Assembly: GCF_042679305.1 (NCBI RefSeq)
Contig: NZ_JBHTMP010000007.1
Span: forward strand, 117,733-181,732
DNA length: 64,000 bases
Origin: Micromonospora_H sonneratiae
GTDB taxonomy: Bacteria > Actinomycetota > Actinomycetes > Mycobacteriales > Micromonosporaceae
Direction: 5' to 3'
Below, in pieces: positions 1 to 9,008 of the stretch. A program made the position numbers and the translations under genes. The notes under the pieces are model-generated. The model made no database searches and had not been told where the DNA came from. It saw only the letters and a list, made by a program, of their open reading frames with translations. Every line of letters starts with the position of its first letter. Position 1 is the first letter of the stretch.

Positions 1-326
1 CTAGACGGTACCTATCTGCGTTGCGCCGCACGCCAGCCCCATCGACTAGAACAGGTGTACGATCGTTCCTCCGAAAGCCCCATCGGGTGACGCTTTTCGC
101 AGCTTGTTCGATCCTGGGGCGGCCCGTACGCTTTGCAGTTGCGCGACATCCAGTTGGCGAAGCTTGAGGGGATGGGCCGAAGCGGGAGAAAACGCCCAGA
201 AAGCGTCACCATCGGTGGCGCGCTCGAAACGCAGGGTCAGATGACACCGCGTCCGACTCGGTGTTCCGACAGGGCTAGACAACTGCAGTGCCGCGGCTCC
301 GCCAGCCGCGCCTTGGGGAGGTTCCA
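1..326. other. Left-edge stretch without a supported gene
   Basis: No open frame here has a plausible start, ribosome binding site and actinobacterial codon bias. The stretch runs straight into the plus-strand secretion cluster and probably carries its promoter and leader. I could not identify a convincing -35/-10 pair. An upstream gene could end beyond the left edge. Confidence 0.4.
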
Positions 327-641
327 ATGATCGCCATGGAGTTCGTGGAGACGGCGTGGACCAGCGTCACGCACGCCCTCAACACGCTTGCTCTCATTCC
401 CGTGGCAGAGCCAGCTCCCGAGGGCATCAACACCGAGAACGTCGTAACCTTCTTCGCCAGCAAGATCGCGCCCATCCTGTTGGCCGTCCTCGGCGTGATC
501 TTCATCGGCCGGGCCAGCCGCGGTGAGATCTCCAAGGTGCTGACCAGTTCAGCGATCGCGATCATCGGCCTCGCCTTCATCGCCGGCGCCGCAACGCTGT
601 TCTTCGTCGGCGACTACCTCATCAACCTGATCTTCGAATAG
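327..641 (+). CDS. Small two-helix membrane protein, pilin-like subunit of a T4SS-like system
   Basis: A 104-residue protein. The ATG at 327 is chosen because GGGGAG lies six bases upstream; a longer frame from 288 has no such site. An Ala/Ser-rich N-terminal segment is followed by two strongly hydrophobic segments at about residues 47-65 and 75-100, separated by a short basic loop (GRASRGEISK). Size and topology fit VirB2/TrbC-type pilin subunits of conjugation and type IV secretion systems, but no diagnostic motif is visible. It opens a run of eight plus-strand genes joined by short gaps or start-stop overlaps. The pilin role is inferred from size, topology and position. Confidence 0.6.
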   Translation: MIAMEFVETAWTSVTHALNTLALIPVAEPAPEGINTENVVTFFASKIAPILLAVLGVIFIGRASRGEISKVLTSSAIAIIGLAFIAGAATLFFVGDYLINLIFE

Positions 642-654
642 GCGCGGGCACGAG

Positions 655-1017
655 ATGCGGCTGCGCACCGACGACGACATCTACCGGGCCCGTCTGGTCT
701 ACCTCGGGCCGCCCGGATACACGCTGCCGGTGCACCTGCCCTACGCGCAATACGGCCTGTTCATCCTGCTCGTACCGCTCTTCATGTTCATCCACTGGCT
801 GTTCACGCTCAACGTCGAGCTGTTCCCGGCCTGGGAGATCGCACTGGCGATCGTCACGACATCCTTCATCTTCCGCCACGTTGACCCCGACCGGCCCGCC
901 CGCATGGTCATCCGCACCGCGCTGACCGACTGGCGGCGCACCCGGGAGCCGGCGCGCGAGCAGCGCGACCCCCGACTGGTCGCGACCCGCATCCGGGTCC
1001 GGGAGGAACTGGCATGA
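655..1017 (+). CDS. PrgI/TcpE-like small membrane protein of the T4SS-like cluster
   Basis: A 120-residue protein 13 bases after the pilin-like gene. A short soluble N-terminus (residues 1-30) with a YLGPPGYTLPVHLPY segment is followed by two adjacent hydrophobic helices (about 33-51 and 55-75) and a basic, Arg-rich tail. This layout resembles PrgI/TcpE-type proteins, which sit next to VirB4 ATPases in Gram-positive conjugation modules. Its TGA (1015-1017) overlaps the ATG of the next small ORF in an ATGA, which suggests translational coupling. The family assignment rests on layout and neighbours. Confidence 0.6.
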   Translation: MRLRTDDDIYRARLVYLGPPGYTLPVHLPYAQYGLFILLVPLFMFIHWLFTLNVELFPAWEIALAIVTTSFIFRHVDPDRPARMVIRTALTDWRRTREPAREQRDPRLVATRIRVREELA

Positions 1018-1154
1018 AGCAACCCAGTGGGCGAGTCGTCAGGCTCGGCGTGACGCGGTCGGTACGGCCGCGCGGAGCGAAGCGAGGCGGGCAGATGAAC
1101 ACATTGTCGTATCAGACACTGCAAACCACGCCGCCAAGCGAGGCCATGGCATGA
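1014..1154 (+). CDS. 46-residue basic ORF coupled at both ends, unknown function
   Basis: Reads MKQPSGRVVRLGVTRSVRPR and continues to residue 46, ending SEAMA. Its ATG overlaps the stop of the upstream gene (ATGA at 1014-1017), and its TGA overlaps the ATG of the VirB4-like gene (ATGA at 1151-1154). The N-terminal half is strongly basic with no acidic residue; the second half is polar. It has no membrane segment. It may be a real small component, or mainly a relay carrying ribosomes to the long downstream gene. I recognise no family. Confidence 0.5.
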   Translation: MKQPSGRVVRLGVTRSVRPRGAKRGGQMNTLSYQTLQTTPPSEAMA

Positions 1155-4100
1155 CTCGCCCCTCTCAGCCGGGTCCCCACAACCCGGCCGGCAGACCGGC
1201 TGACCGCAATGGTCACGGTGTGCGATCGATCAACTACCAGTACGCCGATTCGGACGAGGACCCCTCGGCTGACCCGTCCCTGGTCACCAGCCCGGGACAC
1301 GGTGGGGTGGCGGTGTTCAAGGCACCCCAACCACCGGCCCGGTCCCGCTCTGCGTCACCGGCCGTCACCGAGGCACGGAGCCTGGGCAACAGCGAACACC
1401 CCGACATCGACTCCCCCTTCCTCGATCTCTTCGCCGGCGGACGGTCCCGCACCAGCCCGGCCACCCGGGTAGGCGCTGCCGAACCGGCCACCCGGGTAGG
1501 CGCTGCCGAGCCGCCCCCCCGGGGACGGTCCGCCGAGCCACCCATGCGGGCGGGCGCTGCGGATCCGTCCGCCCGGGTCGCGCCACAACGGGTCACGACC
1601 AACCCGCCGGCCCCGGCCAGCCGTACCCGCGCCACCGAGCCACCCACCCGGGTACCCCCACAGCGGGTCACGGCCAGCCCACCGGCCCCGCGCCGAGCTG
1701 GCTGGGGTGAGAACACGACCAGGCAGGCCACCCCGCCGCACACGAACACCGACCAGGCACCACCGACCAGCGAGCCGGCCAGCCGGGCCACCGGCCAGAG
1801 GGCTACCCGATCGACGTGGCCGCCGGAGGCCGGACCGGCAGCCGCCGCACCGGTCGTCGCCCCGGTGCCCGTGACCACCGAGGCACCCGTACGACCCGAG
1901 CCGGCCCTGGCACCCGGGCAGCCCGACCCCGAGCCGAGCCGTGGAGCCGACGGCTACGGGGCCGAACCGACCCGCGGTTACGCCCCCGAGCCGACCCGTG
2001 GTTACGCCCCGGGGCAGGCGACCGGACAGCCAGCGGCGTACGCCCCGGCAGCCCCGGGACCGGGGCCCGCCGACCAGGCCGAGCATCCGCCCCCGGCCCG
2101 TGCCCCCGAACCGTCGCGGAAGAAGTCGAAGGCACCGGCCAAGGGGGCGACGAAACCGGTCAAGGTCCGCGCGCCGAAGGTGAAGTTCCGCGACCGCGAC
2201 CCGGCCATCGAGCTGGCGATCAGCGAGATCGCGGGGCACCTCACCTTCACCCCCAACACGGTCACCGCCTGGTACTGGCTGCCCGAGGTGCGTTGGGCGT
2301 TCCGCCCGGACGCCGAACGGGAAGCGCTGCTCTCGGCAATCTCCGAGCAGTACGCCGGCCTGGCCGGATTCCGTCTGCACCTGCGCCGGACCACCCGGCC
2401 GTTCCCGGCCGACGAATGGGCCCGGACCATCGACGGGTACACCCCGAACCCCCTGCCCAGCGTCCCCGGTGCGGTGAGCTGGTCCGACCATCTGGTCGCC
2501 GCGCAGCGCCACCTGCTCTCGGTCAACCACGCCGAGGGCCAGACCTACCTGGGTGTCACCTTCGCCCGCCGGTCACTGGGCAACTCGCTCTCCGAACGGC
2601 TGCTACGTACCTTCGGCCGGGGGGTCGCCGAGGGTGAGCGCCGCAAGCTGGGCCGCACCGTCGAGCAGTTCGACGAGGTGCTCGGCGCATTCGGCATGCG
2701 CGGCCGACAGGTCACCCCGCAGGAACTGGAGTGGCTGCTCTACCGCTCGGTGGCCCTGTGCATGGCACCGCCCGGCTCACTGTCCCCGGTCACCGGTGGA
2801 AGATGGGAACGCGGCGACCTGTTGGCCCTCACCGAGCAGGTCGAGCGGTACCGCACCCCGTACGGCTCCACCCTCAAACTCGTCAACCGGATGACCGGCG
2901 AGGAACGCCACGTCGCCGTACTCGCGGTCGGCCGGATGGAACCGCTGGAGATCCCGGAACGGCACGAGCCGTGGCTGCACTTCCACGAACGCCTGCCCTG
3001 GCCGATGGAACTCTCCACCCGGGTGGACATCCTCGGCCCCAACGACTCGTTCCGTAACCTGGAACACCGGCTACGGATGATCCGCTCCCAGCAGCTCGAC
3101 TACGCTGAACACGGCATCGACGCGCCACCGGAACTGGAACGACTGGCCAAACGTGCCCTGGTGATCGGTGACGAGATGACCACCGGACTCCCGGTGGACT
3201 CCGCCCGCGCCCATGGCTGGCACCGCATCGCGGTCGGCGGACGCACCCGGGAGGAATGCCTCGAACGCGCCCGCCGGCTCATCCAGCTCTATTCACGTGA
3301 GCTACGGATCTCCCTACAACACCCCAAGAACCAGGACTGGCTGGCCCGGGAGTTCATCCCCGGCGAACCGATCGCCAACACCGGCTACATCCGTCGGATG
3401 CCGGTCAACCTGCTGGCCGCGGCCCTGCCCCAGGCGGCGTCGACCGTCGGCGACCGGCGCGGCGACCTCATCGGTCGTACCGCCGGGACCTGCCGCCGAC
3501 CGGTCTTCCTCGATCTCCACTTCCCGATGGAGGTACGCGAGCGTTCCGGTCTCGCCGTCTTCGTCGCCGAACCGGGTGGTGGCAAGTCGACCCTGCTCGG
3601 CGCGTTGGGCTACCTGGCCGCCCGACGCGGGGTGCAGGTGACCCTGCTGGACCCGTCCGGCCCGTTGGCCCGGCTCTGCGCGATGCCCGAGCTGCGACCG
3701 TACTCGCGGGTGCTCAACCTCACCGGCTCGGAACACGGGACGCTGGCACCGTACTCGCTGATCCCGACCCCGCTGCGGTCCGAGTTCCCGACAGGGGCCG
3801 CCGGGGACCGGGAGTACGAGATCTCCGTCTCCAACGCCCGGGCCGAGCGGCGGATGCTCGTACAGGACATCTGCATGATGCTGGTGCCGCCGCAGGTCGC
3901 CCGGGAGGCGTCCACGGCAACTCTGCTCCGACACGCGGTACGACAGGTGCCGGCCGAGGAAACCTCCACTCTGGACGACGTGGTCGCCTGTCTGAGCGGG
4001 CTGGACGACGACGCCGGACGGGAACTGGCGAACCTGCTCCTCGACACCGCCGAGATGCCACTGGCGCTGCTGTTCTTCGGCCGTCCGCCGGAGGGGCTGC

Positions 4101-4741
4101 TCGGGGCCGACGCCGCGCTGACGGTCATCACCATGGCCGGGCTCCGGCTACCCGACCTGAAGATCGAGCGGGAGTACTGGTCGGCTGAGGAGGCCCTGGC
4201 CCTGCCGATGCTGCACACCGCGCACCGGCTGGCCGTACGCCGTTGCTACGGCGGATCGATGAGTTCACGGAAGATGGTCGGGCTCGACGAGGCCCACTTC
4301 ATGGAGGGCTGGCGCTCCGGACGCTCCTTCCTGGTCCGGCTCGCCCGTGACTCCCGTAAGTGGAACCTCTCGGCGCTGGTCGCGTCGCAGAACCCACGCG
4401 ACATCCTCGGGCTGGACGTACAGAACCTGGTCTCCACCGTCTTCGTCGGCCGGATCGCCGAGGACAGCGAGATCGCATCCGAAGCGCTCCGCCTGCTCCG
4501 GGTACCCGTCGACGACGGTTACGAGGCAACGCTTGCTTCATTGTCTAGTGTGGATTCATCATCGGCTTCGAGGCTCGGCTTCCGGGAGTTCGTCATGCGT
4601 GACGTGGACGGGCGGGTGCAAAAGGTACGGGTGGACGTGTCGTACGTCGAGGGGCTGCTCGACTATCTCGACACCACCCCGACGACAGCGACAGCCACCC
4701 AGTCGACCCTGCCCGCCAGCATCGCGGACCTGGAGGCGTGA
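1151..4741 (+). CDS. VirB4/TraC-like ATPase with long Pro-rich N-terminal extension
   Basis: 1196 residues. Residues 1 to about 325 are low-complexity, rich in Pro, Ala, Arg and Thr, with near-exact repeats (PATRVGAAE twice; EPTRGYAP twice), followed by a basic Lys-rich patch. The remainder resembles VirB4/TraC/TcpF ATPases, which energise type IV secretion and conjugation at the membrane. A Walker A motif (PGGGKSTLL) lies near residue 809 and a Walker B motif (MVGLDEAHF) near 1043, followed by a sensor-like SALVASQNP. Family members are usually 600-850 residues, so the length excess is the extension. Start and stop are coupled to the neighbours: ATGA at the start, and one base before the next ATG. 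Confidence 0.85.
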   Translation: MTRPSQPGPHNPAGRPADRNGHGVRSINYQYADSDEDPSADPSLVTSPGHGGVAVFKAPQPPARSRSASPAVTEARSLGNSEHPDIDSPFLDLFAGGRSRTSPATRVGAAEPATRVGAAEPPPRGRSAEPPMRAGAADPSARVAPQRVTTNPPAPASRTRATEPPTRVPPQRVTASPPAPRRAGWGENTTRQATPPHTNTDQAPPTSEPASRATGQRATRSTWPPEAGPAAAAPVVAPVPVTTEAPVRPEPALAPGQPDPEPSRGADGYGAEPTRGYAPEPTRGYAPGQATGQPAAYAPAAPGPGPADQAEHPPPARAPEPSRKKSKAPAKGATKPVKVRAPKVKFRDRDPAIELAISEIAGHLTFTPNTVTAWYWLPEVRWAFRPDAEREALLSAISEQYAGLAGFRLHLRRTTRPFPADEWARTIDGYTPNPLPSVPGAVSWSDHLVAAQRHLLSVNHAEGQTYLGVTFARRSLGNSLSERLLRTFGRGVAEGERRKLGRTVEQFDEVLGAFGMRGRQVTPQELEWLLYRSVALCMAPPGSLSPVTGGRWERGDLLALTEQVERYRTPYGSTLKLVNRMTGEERHVAVLAVGRMEPLEIPERHEPWLHFHERLPWPMELSTRVDILGPNDSFRNLEHRLRMIRSQQLDYAEHGIDAPPELERLAKRALVIGDEMTTGLPVDSARAHGWHRIAVGGRTREECLERARRLIQLYSRELRISLQHPKNQDWLAREFIPGEPIANTGYIRRMPVNLLAAALPQAASTVGDRRGDLIGRTAGTCRRPVFLDLHFPMEVRERSGLAVFVAEPGGGKSTLLGALGYLAARRGVQVTLLDPSGPLARLCAMPELRPYSRVLNLTGSEHGTLAPYSLIPTPLRSEFPTGAAGDREYEISVSNARAERRMLVQDICMMLVPPQVAREASTATLLRHAVRQVPAEETSTLDDVVACLSGLDDDAGRELANLLLDTAEMPLALLFFGRPPEGLLGADAALTVITMAGLRLPDLKIEREYWSAEEALALPMLHTAHRLAVRRCYGGSMSSRKMVGLDEAHFMEGWRSGRSFLVRLARDSRKWNLSALVASQNPRDILGLDVQNLVSTVFVGRIAEDSEIASEALRLLRVPVDDGYEATLASLSSVDSSSASRLGFREFVMRDVDGRVQKVRVDVSYVEGLLDYLDTTPTTATATQSTLPASIADLEA
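1457..1510 (+). repeat. Two exact-type 27-bp tandem units in the VirB4-like gene
   Basis: Units at 1457-1483 and 1484-1510 differ only at the last base. They encode PATRVGAAE twice in frame. A looser pair encoding EPTRGYAP lies near 1960-2010. These are coding repeats inside the disordered extension. Confidence 0.8.
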
Positions 4742-4742
4742 G

Positions 4743-6668
4743 ATGGCCCGGGCCGGAGGCCGGATCACCGCTCTGATTCTCGCCATCGGCCTGCTGGCCG
4801 TGGCTACGGTGTCCTGGCCGTTCTTCGCCCCCACCCCCGCCTCGGCCGCCCCGGTACCCACCCGCGCCAAGGCCGAGCTGTGCACCACGGCCGAGTGGCA
4901 GGCCGACTTCCGCTCCTGCGTGGACCGCCTCCAGGACCTCACCGCATCCGAGATGGAGTGCCGTACCTCGCCCACTCCCAGCACCCCGGATTCCGGGCTC
5001 GCCGGCTGGTTCGCCGCGCGACCAGACTCGTCCACCAAACCCGGGCCGAAGGGGCTTTACAGCGACTACGGGTACGCCGGATACAGCTACACGACGTACG
5101 ACGTCGGTGGCTGCGCCTCGACGGTGCTGCACCCGGACTACAAGGTCACCACGATGGTGGCCAACGGCGAGTTCATGTTCGCCACCGCCATCATCGGTGC
5201 CTCCAACGCACTGCGCGAGCGGGCCTGGGATGCCCGGAGCATGTGGGGCTGGGCCGACCCGCTGGTCGAACAGGCGACCAAGGCCATCTACGAGAAGGTC
5301 TTCAGCGTCTTCGGCATCGTCACGCTCTGCGTGGTGGGGCTCTATCTGCTCTGGCGGTCCCGCCAGTCCGACATGAGCAACGCGATGACCACCGCCGGCT
5401 GGGCCGTATTTGTCATGGTCGCGGTAACCGCCCTGGCTGCCTGGCCGGTGAAGTCGGCCAACATGGCGGACAGTGCCCTGATCTCCACGCTCGGCGTGGT
5501 ACACGACGCCGTCGGTCCCCGCGCCAAGGACGCCCCTATCGGCGAATGTGATGACCCGAACGCGGACGCCTGCAAGGACCACCGGCCACCGGCGGTACGG
5601 GCCAGCGACACCTCGACCGAGAGCATGCTCTACCGCAACTGGTTGCGGGGGGTGCTCGGCTCTGCGGACAGTGAAACCGCCAAGAAGTACGGCCTCGCGC
5701 TGTACGACGCAAAGTCACTGTCCTGGGAAGAGTCCCAAAAGCTGCGTGAGAACCCAGCCACCCGAGACGCCACGATCAAGGCGAAGCAGCAGCAGTGGGC
5801 AAAGGTGGCCAAACAGATCAAGGCAGAGGATCCCGAGGCATACGAATACCTTCAGGGCAGTCGGGACATGGACCGGGTCGGCGCCGGATTCATCGCCGTA
5901 CTGGCCGCCATCCTCTTCGCCATGTTCGACCTCACCGCGTCCCTGCTGGTCCTCCTCGGTTTCCTGATCTTCCGGTGGGCCGTCGTCGCCGCTCCGGTAC
6001 TGGGAACGGTCGGACTGATGCGCCCGGCCAGTGCCGGCCTGCGCAGACTGGCGAACGCGGTCATCGCGGCGGTGTTCAACATCGCCATCTTCGGCACCGG
6101 AGCCGCGATCTACCTGCTGGCCGTGGACCTGGTGATGAGCACACCATCACTACCTGGCTGGCTGCAGGTGGTGCTGGTCTGGCTCTGCGGTGTCGTGGGC
6201 TGGCTGCTGCTGCGTCCGTACCGACGCATCACGCAGATGGGCGGCAAGGACGGTACCGCCGCGATCGCTTCCGCCGGTTCCTGGCACCGTAGGTTCTTCC
6301 GGGACATGCGGGAGGCCGCCAAGCTGAACGTGGCCGAGCCGGGCGCGACCGCCGAGCCCGGCAGCAAACGTCGTGCGGTGGTGGCGGAACAGACCAGGCT
6401 CCGTCCCGAGGCACGGCTCGAGGATCCGAGCCACGCCGACACTTCTCGGCCAGCACGGGAACGGTCGGCCGAGGAGAGCACGTCCGGTACGGACCGCCCC
6501 GAAGCCCGCCCAGCCACCGGCCCGGCACGGGTCCGTCGCCGGAGGCCCGCCGAGTGGACCGCACCCGACGTACCGGAAGAGGCGCCCTCCTTCGTCGTCT
6601 ACCGGCCTGATTCCGTCAAGCAGTCGGAACCGAGGGCAGTTCCCCGGGTGCGCTCCGAGGCGAGGTGA
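4743..6668 (+). CDS. VirB6/TrbL-like polytopic membrane protein with signal peptide
   Basis: 641 residues, from the ATG one base after the VirB4-like stop. It has an N-terminal signal sequence (hydrophobic stretch at about 9-28 ending PASAA). A Cys-containing extracytoplasmic domain follows (CTTAEWQADFRSC, then MECRTS and GGCAS). Then come about seven hydrophobic segments (roughly residues 175-220 and 375-490) and a cytoplasmic, charged Arg/Pro-rich tail from about 495. TrbL/VirB6 proteins form the inner-membrane channel of T4SS, and the size, helices and position next to VirB4 fit. The signal peptide plus large soluble N-domain is typical of actinobacterial versions. The end overlaps the next gene by four bases. 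Confidence 0.65.
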   Translation: MARAGGRITALILAIGLLAVATVSWPFFAPTPASAAPVPTRAKAELCTTAEWQADFRSCVDRLQDLTASEMECRTSPTPSTPDSGLAGWFAARPDSSTKPGPKGLYSDYGYAGYSYTTYDVGGCASTVLHPDYKVTTMVANGEFMFATAIIGASNALRERAWDARSMWGWADPLVEQATKAIYEKVFSVFGIVTLCVVGLYLLWRSRQSDMSNAMTTAGWAVFVMVAVTALAAWPVKSANMADSALISTLGVVHDAVGPRAKDAPIGECDDPNADACKDHRPPAVRASDTSTESMLYRNWLRGVLGSADSETAKKYGLALYDAKSLSWEESQKLRENPATRDATIKAKQQQWAKVAKQIKAEDPEAYEYLQGSRDMDRVGAGFIAVLAAILFAMFDLTASLLVLLGFLIFRWAVVAAPVLGTVGLMRPASAGLRRLANAVIAAVFNIAIFGTGAAIYLLAVDLVMSTPSLPGWLQVVLVWLCGVVGWLLLRPYRRITQMGGKDGTAAIASAGSWHRRFFRDMREAAKLNVAEPGATAEPGSKRRAVVAEQTRLRPEARLEDPSHADTSRPARERSAEESTSGTDRPEARPATGPARVRRRRPAEWTAPDVPEEAPSFVVYRPDSVKQSEPRAVPRVRSEAR

Positions 6669-7219
6669 GTGGTGTGAAACGTGCCTTCGATTTCCTCGCC
6701 ACCCGCCTTCTGCGCTCCCGGCTCGGTGTCGCGTTGGTGATCGCCGTGGTCGTCCTCGGCATCATCGGAGCCGCACGACTCCTCGCTGGCCCGATCGACG
6801 CCGGTTCGGATCTGATGGGGCGGCCGGACCAGCCGATCACCACGGTCGACCCGACCGCCGGTGATGACGGAGCCATCGCCACGGCGCTGCCCTCGCCGGT
6901 CACGAGTCCGGGTGCAGCAACTCCCGCATCCGTCGCCCGTAGGTTCGCCCTGGCCTGGCTGGCACATCGGGATGTGACCGCCGAGCAGTGGCACGCCGGC
7001 CTACGGCCACTCTCCACACCTGCGCTGACCGAGAAGATGACCGATGTCGACCCGATCTCCGTACCGGCTGACCGGCTCACCGGCGAGCCGGTCCTCATCC
7101 CGCAGACCGAGGGTTTCGTGGAGGTAACGATGCTGGTCGACTCGGGCCGGCTACGGCTGGAACTGGTTTCCCAGGACGGACAGTGGCTGGTCGACGCCGT
7201 GGACTGGGAGCGGTCATGA
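6665..7219 (+). CDS. Membrane-anchored VirB8/TcpC-like (NTF2-fold) protein
   Basis: 184 residues, from a GTG overlapping the upstream TGA (GTGA at 6665-6668); an internal GTG at 6674 is an alternative. One N-terminal helix (about 20-41) anchors a linker and a C-terminal domain of about 100 residues. That domain begins ARRFALAWLAHRDVTAEQWH and ends in strands typical of NTF2-like folds (GQWLVDAVDW). VirB8 and TcpC subunits of T4SS share this one-helix plus NTF2-fold plan. I see the architecture directly; the VirB8-type role is an inference from neighbours. Confidence 0.55.
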   Translation: MSGVKRAFDFLATRLLRSRLGVALVIAVVVLGIIGAARLLAGPIDAGSDLMGRPDQPITTVDPTAGDDGAIATALPSPVTSPGAATPASVARRFALAWLAHRDVTAEQWHAGLRPLSTPALTEKMTDVDPISVPADRLTGEPVLIPQTEGFVEVTMLVDSGRLRLELVSQDGQWLVDAVDWERS

Positions 7220-8397
7220 CCGACGTGACGGAAGACTCCGGGTCGGTCCCACCGCCCCGTAGACCAAGACGTCCCGGTGCCGCGCTCGCACTGGCACTGA
7301 CCGGTGCACTGGCCCTGCTCTGCTGCACCGGTGGCATGGGGGCGATTGCCCTCACCGAACTCAGCAACGAGAGCGAGAACAGTCCGGTGGCAGCATCCCT
7401 CGGCTGCGGCGAGGGTGGCGTGGTCGACGTGAACGGCAAACTTCCCCGCATCGGCCCATACGGGCCGACCCAGATGCGTAACGCGGCGATCATCATCAAG
7501 GTAGGCAAGGAGATGTCCATCCCACCGCGGGGCTGGGTGATCGCGGTCGCGACCGCAATGCAGGAGTCATCCCTGTCCAACCTGCCGCATCTCGGTGCCA
7601 GGAACGACCACGACTCGGTCGGGCTGTTCCAGCAGCGCCCAAGTCAGGGCTGGGGCACCCCGGCCCAGCTACAGGACCCGGCCTACGCCGCGCGCAAGTT
7701 CTACGAGAAGCTACGCACCGTAGGCAACTGGCAGACCAGACCGCTGACCTCGGCTGCCCAACGCGTACAGCGCAGTGCCTTCCCGGATGCCTACGCGAAG
7801 CACGAGGCGATCGCGATCCAGATCGTGAACGCGTTGGCTGACGGCGCGGCCCGGGCGGCGTCGGTGGCCAACAGCGAGAGTCTGCGTTGTGCCGACAAGA
7901 ACGCGGACATCGCCGCCTCGGGATGGGCAGCTCCGATTACGGGTGGCGTCGGTTCCGGTTTCCGCTCCGCCAGTCGCCCGGCCCATCAGGGCGTCGACAT
8001 CGCCGCTCCGAAGGGAACCCTGATCAGGGCTGCGGCCACCGGCCGTGTCGTCGTCTCCAGGTGCGATCCCGACAACCGGGGTCGGTTGAGCTGTGACGTC
8101 GACGGCTACCCCGGCAAGGGTGGCTGTGGTTGGTACGTCGACATCCTGCACGCCGGCAAGGTGATCACCCGCTACTGCCACATGATCCGCAAGCCCCGGG
8201 TCAGCAAGAACGACATGGTGCAGGCTGGGCAGGTGATCGGTGAAGTCGGGTCGAGCGGCAACTCGTCCGGGCCGCACCTGCACTTCGAGGTGCATCTCAA
8301 CGGCGACCGCAGCAAACACGGTGCCACCAATCCGGTGCCGTTCATGCGGGAGCGGGGAGCCCCCCTACGGGCCGGCGGGCGGCCCTCCAGGCAATGA
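7216..8397 (+). CDS. Secreted cell-wall hydrolase: lytic-transglycosylase-like plus M23 peptidase
   Basis: 393 residues from the ATG at 7216, which overlaps the upstream TGA (ATGA). A Pro/Arg-rich start leads into one hydrophobic helix (about 20-45). A lysozyme/SLT-like region follows (about 85-200), with ATAMQESSLSNLPHLGARND and SVGLFQQRPSQGWG. The C-terminal M23 (LytM) domain (about 235-380) has the zinc and catalytic motifs HQGVD and HLHFE, plus HAGKVITRYCH. Such enzymes open peptidoglycan for T4SS assembly, and bifunctional SLT-M23/NlpC proteins are standard in Gram-positive conjugation modules. Both ends overlap neighbouring genes. Confidence 0.85.
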   Translation: MTDVTEDSGSVPPPRRPRRPGAALALALTGALALLCCTGGMGAIALTELSNESENSPVAASLGCGEGGVVDVNGKLPRIGPYGPTQMRNAAIIIKVGKEMSIPPRGWVIAVATAMQESSLSNLPHLGARNDHDSVGLFQQRPSQGWGTPAQLQDPAYAARKFYEKLRTVGNWQTRPLTSAAQRVQRSAFPDAYAKHEAIAIQIVNALADGAARAASVANSESLRCADKNADIAASGWAAPITGGVGSGFRSASRPAHQGVDIAAPKGTLIRAAATGRVVVSRCDPDNRGRLSCDVDGYPGKGGCGWYVDILHAGKVITRYCHMIRKPRVSKNDMVQAGQVIGEVGSSGNSSGPHLHFEVHLNGDRSKHGATNPVPFMRERGAPLRAGGRPSRQ

Positions 8398-9005
8398 CGT
8401 TCGATCCAGTTCCTGATCCGTTCGCTGACCAGCCGGACTGGGTACCTCGCCCGCCCCGGCCGATCGTTCCCGTTGCGGCCAGTGGCCGGGTGGAGCTGCG
8501 GGGACGGCGCGTCCTGGTCGGCCTGCCCGGGCTCGGTTGGCGTACGGATCTACGCGCCGATGAACGGGTCGTGCAGGGCAGTCGGACCTACGTACCGGTC
8601 ATTCCCGAGCACGAGTGGTACCGGGCCGAGGCCGAGCAGGTCGAGGTCTTCGCCCCGCTCGTACCCGCCGACCGGGTCTGGGTCGAGACCATCGGCGACG
8701 CCCGTGACACGACTGCGGACGCCTCCCGTTCCGACCTGTTGGCCCGGTTGGTGTCGCTCGATGCGCCGGTGCACCGGGCACCGCTGCCGGCGATGGAGGT
8801 CGACTCGATCTCCGGCCGACGGGTGGTACAGATCGTCGACGGCACTGAACACCGCGATCTGCGGGCCGTGACCGAGGTCTATTCAGGCGCGGAAGGGGAC
8901 ATCTGCGTACGCGTCACCGGAGAACTGGACTGGTACCGCTGGGCGTGGAGCGGGCAGCCGCCGACCACTCTGGAGGTCCCGGTCCATCTTCTGTGGCTCG
9001 AGTAG
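8394..9005 (+). CDS. Conserved-looking hypothetical, last gene of the T4SS-like run
   Basis: 203 residues; its ATG overlaps the preceding TGA (ATGA at 8394-8397). The protein is soluble, acidic and Trp/Tyr-rich towards the C-terminus (GELDWYRWAWSG). It shows no signal peptide, membrane helix or recognised catalytic motif. It contains repeated Val/Arg beta-strand-like segments (GRVELRGRRVLVGLPGLGW). The coupled start places it in the same transcript as the secretion genes, so it may be a cytoplasmic accessory factor. I do not recognise the family. It ends four bases before a convergent gene. Confidence 0.65.
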   Translation: MTFDPVPDPFADQPDWVPRPPRPIVPVAASGRVELRGRRVLVGLPGLGWRTDLRADERVVQGSRTYVPVIPEHEWYRAEAEQVEVFAPLVPADRVWVETIGDARDTTADASRSDLLARLVSLDAPVHRAPLPAMEVDSISGRRVVQIVDGTEHRDLRAVTEVYSGAEGDICVRVTGELDWYRWAWSGQPPTTLEVPVHLLWLE

Positions 9006-9008
9006 GGT

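Noticed and set aside
1355..2530. 391-codon minus-strand frame opposite the VirB4 extension
   Set aside because: Gly/Arg-rich sequence mirrors the repeats in the other strand; it has no domain and no start signals.
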